A stretch of DNA of 64,000 bases. Source: Achatina immaculata (Eukaryota > Mollusca > Gastropoda > Stylommatophora > Achatinidae). The notes under the pieces are model-generated. The model made no database searches and was not told the DNA's origin. It saw nothing but the letters and a program-made list of their open reading frames with translations. This document shows, in pieces, positions 12,400-23,410 of this stretch (the first letter of the stretch is position 1; the number at the start of each line of letters is the position of its first letter). The position numbers and the translations under genes are program-made. The stretch is taken from positions 57,340,964 to 57,404,963 of the forward strand of contig CM019692.1 of NCBI GenBank assembly GCA_009760885.1, given 5' to 3'.

Positions 12400-12894
12400 A
12401 TTCCAAAGAATTTTTTTTTTTTTTGCAAAGACTGCTAGGCCAAAGTCAGATTTGCCGAATAAAAAGCACGCAAAAGAAAAAAAAATGTATTACATGAAAA
12501 GAAAAAAAAAAAAGTTACAAATGAACAGTCTGCTTTTCTACTTTCAAACGTCAAATTTTATTGTGAAACCTTCAACTGGAACAATATTTGGCCCAAATAA
12601 CCAAGTCATCCATGATCGTTTATTCTCAGTCTCGACGAGAAAACCAGCTTGTAATAAACAGATGAGTACACGTTAAATGCAATATTCTGAAGCAAGTATC
12701 TTGTGGTAAAACACCTGTCAATTCAGTTTCTCCAAACAACACAGTTATTTAATGTACTGGCCAGTATACTTGCAGACACTCTGTAATAGTTCATATTTTC
12801 AAATCCAGGATAAAAAAGTGATGTAAACATACTTGCAGCACAGCAGTAAAGTATGTATGACGAGGCTGATACTAGGGATCATGGACTTCCGTGC
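12400..12894 (-). other. Probable proximal 3' UTR of headcase
   Basis: This AT-rich sequence follows the headcase stop. AATAAA-type poly(A) signals on the minus strand are at 12624-12619 and 12562-12557, about 270 and 335 nt past the stop. Which one is used, if either, cannot be seen. A run of 14 T at 12411-12424 is A-rich on the transcript strand. Confidence 0.4.
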
Positions 12895-14568
12895 CTAGCT
12901 TTGGGTACATATAGGTTCCCTCATGCTGAATGTATCATTCAGAGACCTGATGAAGTGGTAGTCGTTAGCTTTGCAGTAAGGGCATATAATCATGCGGCTG
13001 TATTGACTAAAGTAATAAAGGCCAACTGACACATCAATAACTGCGCGACGGCAATGTTTGCAAGTCAGCCTCTTCTGACAACATGGCATAGCAGCAAAAA
13101 TGTCGTAAGTGTACATGGTGCCCACGACAAATGATGTTCCGTCCCATCGGGTTTTACAGGCAGCACATTTAGCCTCAGAAGCACCTTCAAGGCAGCAGAT
13201 ACAGACTGCATTAAGGAACTGTATTCTACCTTCCCAGATTACCTGAACAACAAATTGGTCGTAGGCTTGTGGGGAAAGGAACATTGTTCCATCAATAAGT
13301 GGGAAACGATCAAACACAGGCAACTGAGTTTTGCAAAGCACACAGCGAAGGGCCGTCATGCGTTTGTTGGTGAGGTTGCTGAGAACAAAGTTGCGCGTGT
13401 CTTCGTCCTCCTGCACGTCCTCTATGTGAATGTTGTAAGGATTCTGTTTGCTCCGGGGCAGAGAGCTAAATGCTGACAGATCCTGACGGTGACGAAATAT
13501 GCCCGCCTGATTAGGATGATCAAAGCTCTCCAACTTTTTCCCTTTTAAAAATATGGTCCCGCCGACCGGAGAGCTAGGTACTGGCGACATAGAACCTGCT
13601 GAACTGGGAATGCTTCCACTGCTACTTGCTTGACTACCAACGCTTCCAGTGCTACTTACGCTGTTTGTCCGTAGCCGAAGAGCACCGTTTGGCAACATCA
13701 AAGGATTACCGGTATAAATTGTCATGTGCACATCACTGTCAAGTACATCACCTTCTATATGTTCATTCTGATCTGCACTGTTGTTTCTGCTCCTGATTTT
13801 GATGACACCGTTTGTATTAACAGTTGTAGAATTTGTTGTTGGGTTATTGTTTATCGTGTTGTCACTTCCACGGCGCTTGGTGTTACTGATATCAGTCGAA
13901 GGTTGGGTGGTCGTCGACTCCTTCTTATGAGCTTTGACACCGTTCTCTACTGACTGAGACTGCTGCAAATGATGACTGTGGTTGTCCACCGTATGGTTAT
14001 GTTGCGGAGCAACAACGCTGTTGTGACCACCTTTGTGGTTAGTGCTCACAACTGGCATAGGTTTATCATTCTTCTTTTTGTTCTTTCTCACCTTTCTCGC
14101 ATTATCGTTAGCAGGCGCCGGTATATAATTAAGATCTTTGCGTAGGTGCCCGCGGCCACATCTGCAATCGCAAGCTTTATAAGCTAAGTCATACCCTTTC
14201 TTCGTCCATAGGTTCTGTAGCCTTTGCTTTTCACTCCAACTTCGGGCACGTCCGCATGAGCGCAGATATGATAGCACAGACTGCTCCCACATCGTAAAAC
14301 AGTCCTTGTGCATCCAGTTCCCTTCTGTGCAGGCATCATTGTTACACACTACTCGCACAGCATCGTATGGATCTGTTGTATCAATAGGATCGTCGGAGCA
14401 ACCGGTAGGCACACAGCACTGCTGAAATCGTGAACCATTTTCACCATCATGGTGATTTTGGTGTTCCATACGTTCCCGTTGGATGTTTACGTGCTGAATT
14501 CCGTTGAGATTGTTATCATGATCATCCTCGTGGATATTGCGATGTTTCTGATGCTTTGCGTTAGGCAT
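12895..14568 (-). CDS. hdc/HECA: Headcase protein homologue (HECA family)
   Basis: This 557-residue protein is the one well-supported host gene here. Headcase is a cytoplasmic regulator first known in Drosophila, where it acts non-autonomously in tracheal branching and controls imaginal progenitor cells; the human HECA is linked to cell-cycle control. Residues about 50-155 form the conserved Cys-rich N-terminal domain (QCCVPTGCSDDP, VRVVCNNDACTEGNWMHKDC, CDCRCGRGHLRKDL). Residues about 156-335 are low-complexity, rich in Asn, His and Ser. Residues about 338-550 form the conserved C-terminal domain (FLKGKKLESFDHPNQAGIFR, LRCVLCKTQLPVFDRFPLID, CICCLEG, KCAACKTRWDGTSF, CPYCKANDYHFIRSLNDTF), with many paired Cys suggesting zinc binding. 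The length is close to human HECA (about 540). The start is firm: an in-frame TGA lies 18 nt upstream (14586-14584) and G is at -3. No intron interrupts the reading frame, and no frameshift or damage is seen. Confidence 0.96.
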   Translation of the reverse strand: MPNAKHQKHRNIHEDDHDNNLNGIQHVNIQRERMEHQNHHDGENGSRFQQCCVPTGCSDDPIDTTDPYDAVRVVCNNDACTEGNWMHKDCFTMWEQSVLSYLRSCGRARSWSEKQRLQNLWTKKGYDLAYKACDCRCGRGHLRKDLNYIPAPANDNARKVRKNKKKNDKPMPVVSTNHKGGHNSVVAPQHNHTVDNHSHHLQQSQSVENGVKAHKKESTTTQPSTDISNTKRRGSDNTINNNPTTNSTTVNTNGVIKIRSRNNSADQNEHIEGDVLDSDVHMTIYTGNPLMLPNGALRLRTNSVSSTGSVGSQASSSGSIPSSAGSMSPVPSSPVGGTIFLKGKKLESFDHPNQAGIFRHRQDLSAFSSLPRSKQNPYNIHIEDVQEDEDTRNFVLSNLTNKRMTALRCVLCKTQLPVFDRFPLIDGTMFLSPQAYDQFVVQVIWEGRIQFLNAVCICCLEGASEAKCAACKTRWDGTSFVVGTMYTYDIFAAMPCCQKRLTCKHCRRAVIDVSVGLYYFSQYSRMIICPYCKANDYHFIRSLNDTFSMREPICTQS

Positions 14569-14890
14569 TGCAAGTGCACGCCGTCAATACTAGAAATAAA
14601 CTGAAGCAGCTATTCAGTAAAGTATAAACGAACAGTTATCAATACTCAACACAGCTCCAAGAATCTAACGCCCGTCTACTGAGCCGACAATTGAAGCAGA
14701 ATATGCTTTTAGTTTCGAGGAGGTGTGTCCGTCGCCGGCCAGCGTTGTGAGATGTAAACGCGGCTCTGATTGGCTTACGTTGTCCCGTGTTAACCGGCAG
14801 CGCCATTGATTGGTGTATTTCCGTGACCTTCTGAGATATTCATTCTGCCCTATGTTAATGAGGAGCTGTTTACAACTTGGCGGTTTGTAG
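14569..14890 (-). promoter_or_regulatory. Headcase 5' UTR and promoter region with two CCAAT boxes
   Basis: Upstream of the ATG the sequence becomes locally GC- and CpG-richer (about 14690-14800). On the transcribed strand two CCAAT boxes occur, read as ATTGG at 14769-14773 and 14809-14813 on the plus strand, exactly 40 bp apart and about 200-245 bp before the start codon. This is a common spacing for NF-Y sites in TATA-less animal promoters. No TATA box is evident. The transcription start is unknown. Confidence 0.45.
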
Positions 14891-16270
14891 GTCGAGGTCT
14901 TTCAGAACTTACCGGTCGCCGTGAAAAACAAAACAAAGCAGGGCTAAGGCTAGGGCAGAAGAAGCTGAGATTTTGTTTCTTTCGTTCTTTACGAGCATAA
15001 AAGTCATCCGTCGTTCGCATTAAAACGGGGAAAAAAGCCTCATTGTCTTGCACGCTTAGATGTGTGAAGTAGTTGTAGTAAAATGCTGGTGTGTATAACA
15101 GTCACAACAAACTACAGCGGTTACCTCTCAAAATGTGGACGTTTTGAACAACCGTAGTAGTGTTCCCAATTATATAGCATTGAACTGTTTTAGCTTTTCA
15201 ACAGAATGATAATGAAGATCGTCATGATCATATACCGTCCATCACAAGGGCGATAGGCTGCGGTGGACCCTCCATTACTTTTTTTTTCAAAACAGTGCAC
15301 TAGACCAGGCTGAAAGTCCATATCTTCATGTTGTCCACAAATCTATATCGTTGTCATCCTCTTCCTCATTTTCCTCTTTCCCCGCAAGCATAGTTTTTAT
15401 ACTTTTACTGTGCTTCCTGAATGACCAACATTTTAATTCTATAGTTCAAACTGGTATTTCAAATTTGCTTTCTTCAGTTGGATTTGCTTTAGAACTTCTT
15501 TGTTTACGTTTCAAGTCTCAACTCAAACGGCGTATAAATGAAGATAAAACGACTGGTAGTATCGGATTTTTCGGTCATTTGAAGCACATTTTTCCCTGTT
15601 CTTTTGTGGCACAATTTTTTGGAAGAATTCACATGTTGTCGGTCGTCATGTGAGAGAGTACAGCGCTGTTGACATTTATGTTAGCACTTTTCGTCTAAAG
15701 ACACGGTTCTGAAGCGGGCAGATATCAGTTATGAAAGGTTTTGTCAGGCATCGTATTGGCCAGCAGCCTCTGTCACGACTGACTTCTACCAATATTAGAT
15801 TTGCACAATCGGCCACAGTAACAGCAAGCAATATTTGTGTTGCAAGGACCAGTTTCCTTGCACTTGCACCTTCTATCTTAGCTTGTCCTCATTCCCTCCT
15901 TGCACAGAGTTGCTCTGTACTTGACTCGGGTCTTCATAAGAAATCTTAGCTGATAGAAACGTCTTTAGATCACAGTTTAGGTTTACTATGTCGCCTACTT
16001 CCCTCCATACAATAAATGCTTGGGAATACTTAAGTTGATGGCAATAAAAAAAAAACCCCAAAAACATGAGTGTGCCTTGTGCTATGAAGGAACTGATTTA
16101 AGAAGCAACATTCGACTATCGTTGTCCAAGGGGTACTCACAACTTCTGTCTGTGTTTCTGTAGGTTTTAACTGTAAAAGTGCACGTCACCGTTGTGATGC
16201 CACACTAGCCTGCTGATTATTTTCCTAGCCTTGGCCAAGACATCTTTATTTAGTTATTCCCTCTTACTGG
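14891..16270. other. Intergenic, no gene supported
   Basis: Open frames up to 100 codons have no recognisable domain. No shared repeat seen. Confidence 0.4.
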
Positions 16271-16566
16271 GACTCATAGCTGATATGCCGGCGTCAGTGT
16301 TAGCGACCCATAGCTGACCAAGACCCTGTCCCACCTCTCCGTGCTACCCCCAGTAACAGGCATAGCCTGGCTAACGGGGCAGGGATCGCCACAGTCTCCA
16401 TGGTGGTGGAGTCTGCTAAAGAAGCATTGCACACCCCCTGCTTTTTAGCTGTACTCCAGAACTGAAAAAGTAGCCACGCCGATACGATGATGTGCCTCAA
16501 CACCTCTACAGCATCGGCTGCAAAGAACAACAGCTCGCAGTTACAGGGAGTTCGTACAAGTACAAA
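16271..16566 (+). mobile_element. R1 dispersed repeat, copy 1
   Basis: About 295 bp shared with copies near 21.7, 43.5, 51.5, 57.6 and 58.5 kb. Landmarks in order are CCATAGCTGACCAAGACC, CCCACCTCTCCGTG, AACAGGCATAGCCTGGCTAA, GGTGGAGTCTGCTAAAGAAG, a GATGTGCCTCAACACCTC block and CAGCATCGGCTGCAAAG. There is no long ORF and no clear A/B box, so a SINE or short non-autonomous element is likely but the class is unknown. Confidence 0.8.
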
Positions 16567-16860
16567 ATTCCCTTTTACTAACAGATCTTATTATTTTCTC
16601 CACTCTGGCAAATAATCTTTTTAGAACTTCGATGTGTTTTAGAATTTTTTTTAAGTTCTAGCAGGCACAGATACCCCCTCCTCCTCCCCCCACACACACA
16701 ACACAATTGTACACATAATCAGTTGTAAACACACACACACACATTTACACACACGCTGTAGCCTTCCATTGCAGTTAAATTGCTGCACACAACACACAAC
16801 TCAGTGCTGTTTGTTTAATATTGGGAGTCACGTACACTGTAGATAACGAAAGTTAAATTT

Positions 16861-16918
16861 ATCAAAATCTTTGAGGTGTTGAGGTGGGGCAAGATCCAAA
16901 ACAGGTTGGGAAACACTG
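16861..16918. mobile_element. Possible hAT-type terminus
   Basis: On the minus strand from 16918 the sequence reads CAGTGTTTCCCAACCTGTTT, a close match in style to hAT terminal inverted repeats. A partner end is not identified. Confidence 0.35.
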
Positions 16919-17217
16919 CTGTAGGACCACATTAGTCCACCTTTTTTTTTTTTTCATTTTCAGCCGACTCTGTATTTAAAAAAAATACTGAAAACTTTTT
17001 TCTTTTTAAACACGATTCATTCTCTGTAACATCTCTGTAACATGCCAGTTATCTACAAAACGCTTTTCAGTGTTTGTTATTCTGTTGGTTTATTTTAAAG
17101 TTTAAGACAAAACTGAAAGGGGAAGTAACCAAAACAAAATACTGAACTCCAGCGATCGGGTTAGATTGATGAATCTGAAGAAGGGCAGTGGAAGCGATGA
17201 GAGTAAAATAGACTGTT

Positions 17218-17258
17218 GTGGTGTGTGTGTGAGTGCGTGTGTGTGTGTGTGTGTGTGT
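17218..17258. repeat. (GT)n microsatellite
   Basis: Interrupted GT dinucleotide run. A separate (CA)n run lies at 17531-17562. Confidence 0.9.
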
Positions 17259-17529
17259 GAGAGGACATCTTGAAACAAGGGTGTGGAATGAATGAGTCTA
17301 AACATCGTGAATCACTATTTTCCATCCACGTTATCGATTTCCGCCTGGCCTTGACCTTCTTCAAGAAGAAAGCGAGGATCTGAAATGCCAGACCGGGGTA
17401 CTAGCTGACCTGGTCATGACCCCGAATTTAAAGAATCGAAGGACCCCCACAGGGCACGTGTGCGTGAGTTTACAATAGAGGGAAAAAAGTTTGAGTTATT
17501 AAAAAAATAATAAATGCGATGCACGTGTG

Positions 17530-17565
<36 letters not shown>

Positions 17566-17989
17566 CCCAAACATGAGACAAAAAAAAAAAAGACTCCAGG
17601 CGCATTCTGAAGACAAAGAAGCATTTCAAGGTCTCGCACGTGAGTGGTTACCTAAAGAGCTTAAATTCTGATCGGGTCAGGCGACAGATGGAAATGAAGA
17701 GACCATTTGTATGAGACGAGAATAAGAAAACAAGCTAAACATTATTCTCGGAAGCGTCATGATCTAGACTAGATGTCTCCTGCAGCCATCATACTTGTAA
17801 GGTGCTCCTACTAAATACCGAGAAGTGTAAAGTTTGTTGAGAGTTCCTTAATATGAAACAGAATTTCCAGAAGGCCCTATATAAAAATCCAGAGGCTAAA
17901 AAAAAAATCATATCTTCAGATCTCTTCGTTCTAAATCGATGTGTTTTGTGTCAATACAAAGTTTCCTCAAAGTTTCCTAGTTGTGCCCA

Positions 17990-17991
<2 letters not shown>

Positions 17992-18043
<52 letters not shown>
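17992..18043. repeat. (CT)n microsatellite
   Basis: About 25 uninterrupted CT units. It produces a Leu/Ser open frame that is not a gene. Confidence 0.95.
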
Positions 18044-18045
<2 letters not shown>

Positions 18046-18239
18046 ATGTTAAACTTGCACATTCTATGTTAGCAAAATTCTAAAACTGTACACCAGCAAT
18101 TAGGCCAGGCATACATCTGGTTATCAAAACTAGACGTGTTTGATAATAAACATTTTAAAACTATGTTTTACATTTATGACAGAACAGTAAATAAGACGTG
18201 GTGCAAGTCACTGCAAGTAGTCGGGGTCTGCTTTCCAAG

Positions 18240-18725
18240 GGTTCAAAGGTTCAAAATTCAGACTCTGGCTTCACTGCACTCGGTACAACCTCATATATGC
18301 TCCGCCGCATGCCGCAGCATACATCCAAGAGCATGTTTGCTAATAGTTCCTGTCAAATGTTGGTTGTTTACAATGCATTTTCTGCCACACAGTTCGGATT
18401 TCCTGCCAGCGCCTTTAATTTGTCCTAGCCCCAGCAGTCTCCTCAGATCTGCATTGTCTTCCATTCCTGCTCGTCTTCTTCCAGCAGTTTGTCCAATACA
18501 GTTTTTAACAATGTCGCCCTTGTCTATTGTCAGTATGCCACTTATTTTAGCCTGTCCAGCCAGTTTATCTACCACATCATTGCCGTACTCCCGCCTTCTC
18601 TGGACAGTAAAGCCAGGTCCTCATATCATAAGCTTGTCACAGTTGACTGGCTTAGCAGATGAATACAATTTTTTCAAAGCAATTTCTTCTCAGTCTTACG
18701 TCACAATGACACCGGTGTCCAAGAA
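18240..18725 (-). pseudogene. LINE-G: RNase H end of a non-LTR retrotransposon
   Basis: The minus strand encodes YGNDVVDKLAGQAKISG, then LGLGQIKGAGRKS and a C-terminal NNQHLTGTISKHALGC, clearly homologous at DNA and protein level to the copy at 38.4-39.0 kb. GNDVVDKLAGQA matches the last RNase H motif (GNE..AD.LA) of LINE polyproteins. The upstream half is broken by stops and frameshifts. This is a dead 5'-truncated copy. Confidence 0.75.
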
Positions 18726-19117
18726 AAGTGCCAGGATGGGCAAACATTGTTTGATTGTTGATCTGATATGAGGACAACTGCCACCATCTGGTGGTCTTGG
18801 CTCACAGATACGGATGATATACCACACATTTTAACTTGGAGGATGATGGATAAGGACAGAAAAGCCGAAAGAAAAGACAGAAACGTCTTGACAAAAAAAA
18901 AAAAAAAGGCTTGATGGAAACTGAAATAAAACACTTGTATACGGCTTGGAAAGCAGAAACTATGATGGAAAATCAGTACAGACACTGCTTATGATATGAA
19001 GACTATTCCAAAATCTTTTAGAATAGGTTGGTTAAAAAAAAAAGAAAGTCAAAAATAGATAACATATTCTATTAAAAACAAAACATGCGTAACATAACTG
19101 CATTACGTTTCCATATA

Positions 19118-19200
19118 CTACTACTACTACTACTATCCTCCGTGCCGTTAAAAGTCACATAGGGCTCGCAAAATGTTTCGCCACTTTTTGTTGATTTCCT
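19118..19200 (-). mobile_element. LINE-B 3'-end fragment
   Basis: It contains the LINE-B terminal sequence (minus strand TGCGAGCCCTATGTGACTTT, then AACGGCACGGAGGAT), shared with the copies at 30.95 and 52.8 kb. An (AGT)n run lies where the other copies have the (ATATAAG)n tail. Only about 80 bp remain. Confidence 0.6.
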
Positions 19201-19430
19201 TGCGATTTATTTAACAAGTTCATTTTTTCCCCCATCTAGACTCATCTCTGATAGGTCCCAGGATAAGGTTGTTAGCCTTATGCCCAACTCCCAATGCAGC
19301 TGGGTTTAGATCTCATGACGGAGGAGCATTGGCGGAGATAAAGTAGTCCGTTTGTTCGCGAACAAATCTCCTGGTCCAAGGAGGAACCTCAGCTGTGAGG
19401 TTTTTAACTGAACCTGGCTAGCCGTTTATA

Positions 19431-19619
19431 GGCTTTTTAACTGTAACAACTTTAAAATACGCTATTGGGGCTGGAATTACCGCGGCTGCTGGCACCAGAC
19501 TTGCCCTCCAATAGATCCTCGTTAAAGGGTCTAAATCGTACTCATTCCAATTACGGGGCCTCGAAAGAGTCCCGTATTGTTATTTTTCGTCACTAGCTCC
19601 CCGTGCCGGGAGTGGGTAA
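19431..19619 (-). rRNA. 18S rRNA gene fragment (pseudogene)
   Basis: About 189 bp of nuclear small-subunit rRNA in reverse orientation. The minus strand runs from TTACCCACTCCCGGCACGGG through ACGAAAAATAACAATACGGG and TAATTGGAATGAGTACG to the universal 530-loop string GTGCCAGCAGCCGCGG and GTTACAGTTAAAAAG. From memory of animal 18S it carries several substitutions (for example ACGATTTAGA for the usual ACACTTTAAA, and CCCC for CTCC), so it is an old non-functional copy. Neither flank continues as rRNA. Its right edge meets a mariner transposase remnant directly. Confidence 0.93.
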
Positions 19620-20664
19620 GTACTTTTCCATAGAGTCGCTACCAAAATTCAGCCACGTGGACTGTGGCATAAGATTTTACAATCCCAAGTCAAAGAACAG
19701 TGGTACTTGGGTATCTAGACAGCTGTTTATTCCATCTATGAACTACTCGTTGGTTTCGAGGCGCTGGGTACCCAACAAGAATATCCTCTTGCCGAAGAGA
19801 TGGTAATCGCTTGGGTGCCGAGTCCGGGCTGTAAGGAGGTGGTCGAAAATCTCCACGTTGAACAGCCCGAGAAAAGAGTTTGGACATTTTTCTGCAGTGC
19901 AGGCTCGGGCGTTGTCGTACAGGCGAACGATATCCTTTCACAGGTACTTCGTGTCTTCTGTTTTTGATTGATCTCTGAAGCTTATTGAACGTTTCACAGT
20001 AAGTACCCGACGTTCCTGCGGTTCCTGGTGCGTGAATTTCCCCTTGCGACCCTAGAACACTGCAGTCATTATTTTTCGATTGTGAAGTGTTTGTTTCCTG
20101 GGATTGCTAGGAGACTGAGTGTGCACCCACTATTTGGACTGGTTTCTTGTCTCTGTATTCACGAACTGAACCCACGTCTCCTACCCAATCATGATTCCCT
20201 CAAGAAATTCGTCCCCTTTCCGTTAACGCAGAAGTAACGTCAGTACCTGGCCTATTCTTTGAGCTTCGTGAACGTCAGGAAGATGTTTTGGTACCCACCA
20301 CGCACAGATCACGTGATAACCCAGTCTCCCCGTGGCAATTTGAAACAGACTAGGGGTCGACATGTGATGAAATTCGTCACAAAGCTCTAATATCGCGAAG
20401 TGACTTTTTTTCACGAACGACCAGGCTGACTTTTAAAACAAGTTTATCAGTCACAGTTGAATGCCGTCCTTGTTGTACCCTCACCCCGACTGTCATGCGC
20501 GTCCTTGAATTTTCTGCACCAGTCTATCACATAACTGCCACTCATACCGTTGTCACCCTACACATGACACAGTGGACGATGGATATCGACGGCGATGTCT
20601 TCTTCTTCTTCTTGCAAAAAACAAATCATCCTGGCAACTGCCGGGATGGTGTTACAAGGTCCAT
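19620..20664 (-). pseudogene. mariner-like transposase pseudogene
   Basis: Read across several frameshifts the minus strand covers most of a mariner transposase. Visible parts are an N-terminal stretch with VDIHRPLCHV and DWCRKFKDAHD, then TVTDKLVLKV, LELCDEFHHMS, GRLGYHVICAWWVPKHLPD and DEFLEGIMIG. The first catalytic motif, normally GDETW, reads G-stop-ETW (stop at 20183-20181). It continues with TYCETFNKLQRSIKNRR, then the second motif YDNAR (Asp codon 19916-19914) and the third YSPDSAP (Asp codon 19824-19822), and ends near SDSMEKY. The last two Asp codons lie about 13 nt closer than the standard 34-residue spacing, matching a frameshift. The likely start ATG is at 20664-20662. Terminal repeats were not found. 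Confidence 0.88.
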
Positions 20665-21673
20665 GTTTAATTTTCCGCTACTCACCCACAGCTGAAAGAA
20701 CTGGGCTGTGATCTGGGTTTTAGCGATATGGCGATTTACTCGTTGCTACAGGAAATGCGCAGCATCGCTGGGACAGCCAGTTTATCGTTACCAGCCAATA
20801 AGATGTTGAATTTGGAAACGTCCGCGTTTGATTACATAGAATGATGACTAGACATTGTGCTTGGTTTATAATTAAGGTGGATAACAAACAAGCAAAAAGT
20901 TATAACATTCTTAAAGTGAAGTTTACATTAACTCATTAGATATGATTAGTTTACGGAGTTCTCAGCTTTGCAAGGGACAAAACGCTACGTAAGACATAGA
21001 ATGCAGATTTATTAAGGACTGCCATAGTTAAGTAAACTTTGTCGTAGATCCACCAGGGAAGAAGAAATGGAACGAATGTCATGTTGTATTCTCTAAATAA
21101 AATGACAGAGATAAGAGAATAGCAGAAGGAAATTTAAGAAACAAATAGGTAGAGAATTATCAGTAAACAATACACACTTGTGTGTGTGTGTTTTTTTTTT
21201 TTTAAGATCAGGATTTTAGTGATTATATTTTCCTTTTCTCACTTATATTATTTCCACAACTCAGATATCAACTATGTACATATGCGCAGTTCTATGCAGA
21301 ATTTTATATGAACAGGTTTTCGCAACGGTTTCTGCTTCATATCAAAACCCCGTTTGGTTGTGTGATCTATAGTTAAATCCCTTGAGAACATGTTCTGAAG
21401 TTTGTACTACGCTGTCCCAAGGGTTTCAATCTTCGAGGCATACTTCAGTCCACGGAGAGGATTCAATATTCTATAGGAAACAGAAACAAGATATTTTACT
21501 CATGCATTTTGTAACTTTTAACTGAAATAAGTTCACTGGAAAAGGGGGGGGGGGGTGTGAAGACGCTTGTGTGGAATAATTGTGGAATGGGCTAGGCTAA
21601 CGAAATTTCTTCGAAATTCGGGCGTTTCGGAAGGTCAAGGGTTGGCCTATTCCACACCTGTTCGATGAGACAA
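20665..21673. other. Intergenic, no gene seen
   Basis: No recognisable feature apart from a short (GT)n/T run at about 21180-21204 and a G run at 21545-21555. Confidence 0.4.
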
Positions 21674-21996
21674 TCAGCGACCCATAGCTGATATGCTAGT
21701 GTCAGGGTTAGCGGACCATAGCTGATCAAGACCCCGTCCCACCTCTCCGTGGTACCCCTAGTAACAGGCCTAGCCTGGCTAACGGGGCAGGGTTCGCCAT
21801 AGTCACCATGGTGGTGGAGTCTGCTAAAGAAGCATTGCACACCCCCCTGATTTTTAGCTGTACTCCGGGGCTAACAAAAATAGCTGCCAGAACCCGCCCT
21901 CACGCCCATACGATGCTGTGCCTCACCACCTCCACAGCATCGGCTGCGAAGGACAGCTGGCAGTTACCGGGAGTTCGCACAAGTATAAGTACAAAG
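21674..21996 (+). mobile_element. R1 dispersed repeat, copy 2
   Basis: Longest R1 copy. It starts CAGCGACCCATAGCTGATAT and shares all R1 landmarks (CCCCGTCCCACCTCTCCGTG, GCCTAGCCTGGCTAACGGGG, GGTGGAGTCTGCTAAAGAAG, CACAGCATCGGCTGCGAAGG). It ends in a TACAA-rich tail (AGTATAAGTACAAAGTACAA). Confidence 0.8.
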
Positions 21997-23334
21997 TACA
22001 ATTACAAATAAGTTCACTGTTTTTATCCCGCTGCCCGCTCACTGTTCACTGCTGTAGTTAGTGATTGTGCACGATGTCTCTCGCGTTCGCGGAGCACACT
22101 GAGAATTATCAGTGAACTTTATAGTAACATGACAGAAGGAGCAGAGTTATGCTTTCAGTTATGCAGGAAATGGAAGTAGGACTTTTACTTAAAACAGCCA
22201 CAAAAAAGTGAACTTTTTTTTTTTTTTTGAATTCTCCAAAACGCCAGATATTGATCCTCTTGGAACAAGATTGATTGCCCATCGAAATTTTTTTACACAG
22301 AATAGTAAGTCAGTCACCAAGCTGGCGCCAGCCATTCATGTTTTATTACTGAAGCTGATTGTGCTGACAAGACTGAAGTCTAGTAAATAAATGAGTATCG
22401 CCGCCTCACGTACACTGTTTAAATTACAACATGGAGTTCGTATATTCGACACCTAAATTTCTGCAGGTAGAAATCTGAATACATTGTTGGCTATGTAACT
22501 TCTTTATCGATCGCCACAAATGTAAGCAATAACGTTTTCCAGGAATATATCACGCCATCCGAGTTTAGGTTGACACACAAGGATATTTAAAATAGATATA
22601 AACGACAACCGGACCCCCCTATAGAGGAAATTATACGCTATTTTCTCAAGAAACGTGCTTGAAGTGTGATATAATAAAATCTGTTTTCTATAAAAACGTT
22701 TAAAGCGGCACATACCCTTCAGGGTATTTATTATTTTAATTCTGTTCCATTCTGAGTACAAGCTCAGATAGCCTCAGTACGTGGCGTAACACCCACACTA
22801 AGTCCTCACAACGGTCGATAGACTCCCACAACACGCGCGGAACAAAGCAACCATGCAAGAGCAATCTCTGTTTAACTAACTCGCATGTCCTGACTGACAG
22901 CCCACTACACAGCATGCACTACCGCTCACACTGAACTGGTAATCTGATAATCTCAGTTCGATCAGGCAGCAAGAAAGGTCAAGTCGACTTTTTGCGACAA
23001 TGAAGGCACTGGTTATGTCATGTCGAGGTCACCCAGACCAACCTCAGTTATACTGCTTTCTTAGAGGAACCTAAAAAGGAAATTAAGTGTAGTAGCAGAA
23101 GAAGTGACCGTCAGTTGATACTCAAGGACTGTGCTTTTTTTTTGTCCTGCTCATATGAGGACGTAAAAGTGGACACAAGCACTAAGTTTAGTTTTAAGAA
23201 AAAGAACATATTTTTTCAAAAGAAAAAGAAAATAGCGAAGCTTTCGCACATTAAAATGATTTAGAATAGTGTCGTATGGTTAGCGTTCGAGAAATAGTAG
23301 ACAAAACATTTTAGACGCGAGAGAAATAAAACTG
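21997..23334. other. Intergenic, no gene seen
   Basis: Only short open frames. No family recognised. Confidence 0.4.
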
Positions 23335-23410
23335 ACAAGAGAATTACCTGGGACTCGAACCACGGCCGCCGGTAGACTGAACAGCCGCCAAACCACGAGA
23401 AATAGCGGAC
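23335..23410 (-). mobile_element. tRNA-like sequence, possible SINE head
   Basis: The minus strand contains GGCCGTGGTTCGAGTCCCAG, with a perfect pol III B-box (GGTTCGAGTCC) and plausible T-arm. About 30 bp upstream, GTGGTTTGGCGGCTG only weakly resembles an A-box. It does not fold into a convincing functional tRNA by eye, so a tRNA pseudogene or SINE head is more likely. Confidence 0.35.

Noticed and set aside
12411..12424. A-run on the headcase strand as a retrogene poly(A) tail
   Set aside because: No AATAAA lies 10-30 nt before it (the nearest is about 135 nt away). The gene also has an upstream region with CCAAT boxes, so a processed copy is not supported.
18136..18771. 211-codon plus-strand open frame
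   Set aside because: It is the antisense shadow of the LINE-G RNase H remnant. The same explains frames at 38384-38812, 28087-28554 and 31625-31974.
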